This document shows, one piece after another, positions 6,036 through 6,117 of a DNA stretch of 6,117 nucleotides; the stretch's first letter is position 1; every line of letters starts with the position of its first letter. A model generated the notes under the pieces. That model searched no databases and was not told the DNA's origin. It saw nothing but the letters and a program-made list of their open reading frames with translations. The DNA lies in assembly GCA_016928455.1 (NCBI GenBank), contig JAFGKP010000049.1, positions 1-6,117 on the forward strand. The letters run 5' to 3'. The stretch is from Methanomicrobia archaeon (GTDB lineage Archaea > Halobacteriota > Syntropharchaeia > Alkanophagales > Methanospirareceae). The translations under genes and the position numbers were made by a program.

Positions 6036-6117
6036 ATGGCAGAGAAAGAGCATATGAATTTGGCGATAATCGGCCACATTGACCACGGCAAGTCAACGCT
6101 GCTGGGACGGCTGCTCA
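6036..6117 (+). CDS. tuf: Translation elongation factor EF-1A (aEF1A/EF-Tu), N-terminus only
   Basis: GTPase that delivers aminoacyl-tRNA to the ribosomal A site. Only 27 codons plus one base are present before the right edge. The reading MAEKEHMNLAIIGHIDHGKS continues with TLLGRLL. The GHIDHGKST P-loop (G1 box, residues 13-21) binds the GTP phosphates, and the short lead MAEKEHMNLA is the archaeal EF-1alpha pattern. The same P-loop occurs in other translational GTPases such as SelB and IF-2 gamma, but the HMNLAIIGHIDHGKST context is that of EF-1A. It has a strong Shine-Dalgarno sequence and a likely promoter of its own just upstream. The gene upstream is the divergent DUF89, not the fusA or ribosomal-protein gene often found next to tuf. 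Confidence 0.9.
   Translation, partial: MAEKEHMNLAIIGHIDHGKSTLLGRLL

Noticed and set aside
1..6117. CRISPR arrays, insertion sequences, integrase sites or defence genes
   Set aside because: No direct repeat arrays, transposase motifs or terminal inverted repeats are visible, and almost all of the window is accounted for by seven conserved-family genes.

Overview
The window looks like archaeal chromosomal DNA, most likely euryarchaeal. The evidence is a diphthine synthase (DphB), which modifies EF-2 and is absent from bacteria, and the N-terminus of an archaeal-type EF-1A with its GHIDHGKST P-loop. Several start codons also have TATA-like boxes about 29-36 bases upstream, as expected for archaeal promoters. 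The moderately GC-rich coding sequence and gene set would fit a methanogen- or ANME-like lineage, but I cannot fix the genus from this stretch. No mobile element, CRISPR array, RNA gene or phage gene is visible. This is ordinary housekeeping territory.

Layout, left to right. (1) 1-791, minus: the N-terminal half of arginyl-tRNA synthetase (argS), running off the left edge. (2) 792-908: intergenic region between divergent genes, with a TATA box for argS. (3) 909-1673, plus: dphB, diphthine synthase. (4) 1701-2903, minus: a 12-helix major facilitator transporter, convergent with dphB. (5) 2904-3007: divergent promoter region. (6) 3008-3550, plus: a DUF84/YjjX-type inosine/xanthosine triphosphatase. 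(7) 3577-4881, minus: a DUF1015 protein. (8) 4988-5890, minus: a DUF89 metal-dependent phosphatase with an N-terminal CxxC, upstream of and co-directional with the DUF1015 gene. (9) 5891-6035: AT-rich divergent promoter region. (10) 6036 to the right edge, plus: the first 27 codons of EF-1A (tuf).

Three genes serve translation: argS charges tRNA, dphB modifies EF-2, and EF-1A delivers aminoacyl-tRNA. Two others belong to families that remove damaged or non-canonical metabolites: DUF84 acts on ITP/XTP and DUF89 on damaged phosphometabolites. The DUF1015 protein has no role I can state firmly. Its DGHHRY motif resembles the ParB/sulfiredoxin/free-serine-kinase fold family. The transporter is probably an exporter of unknown substrate. 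Apart from the DUF89-DUF1015 pair there is no clear operon, and most genes alternate strand with their own promoters.

I did not find a clearly new biological system. The most useful points are start-site corrections for the DUF84 and DUF89 genes, the contrast between probable leaderless genes and a strongly Shine-Dalgarno-led tuf, and the uncharacterised DUF1015 gene beside DUF89.
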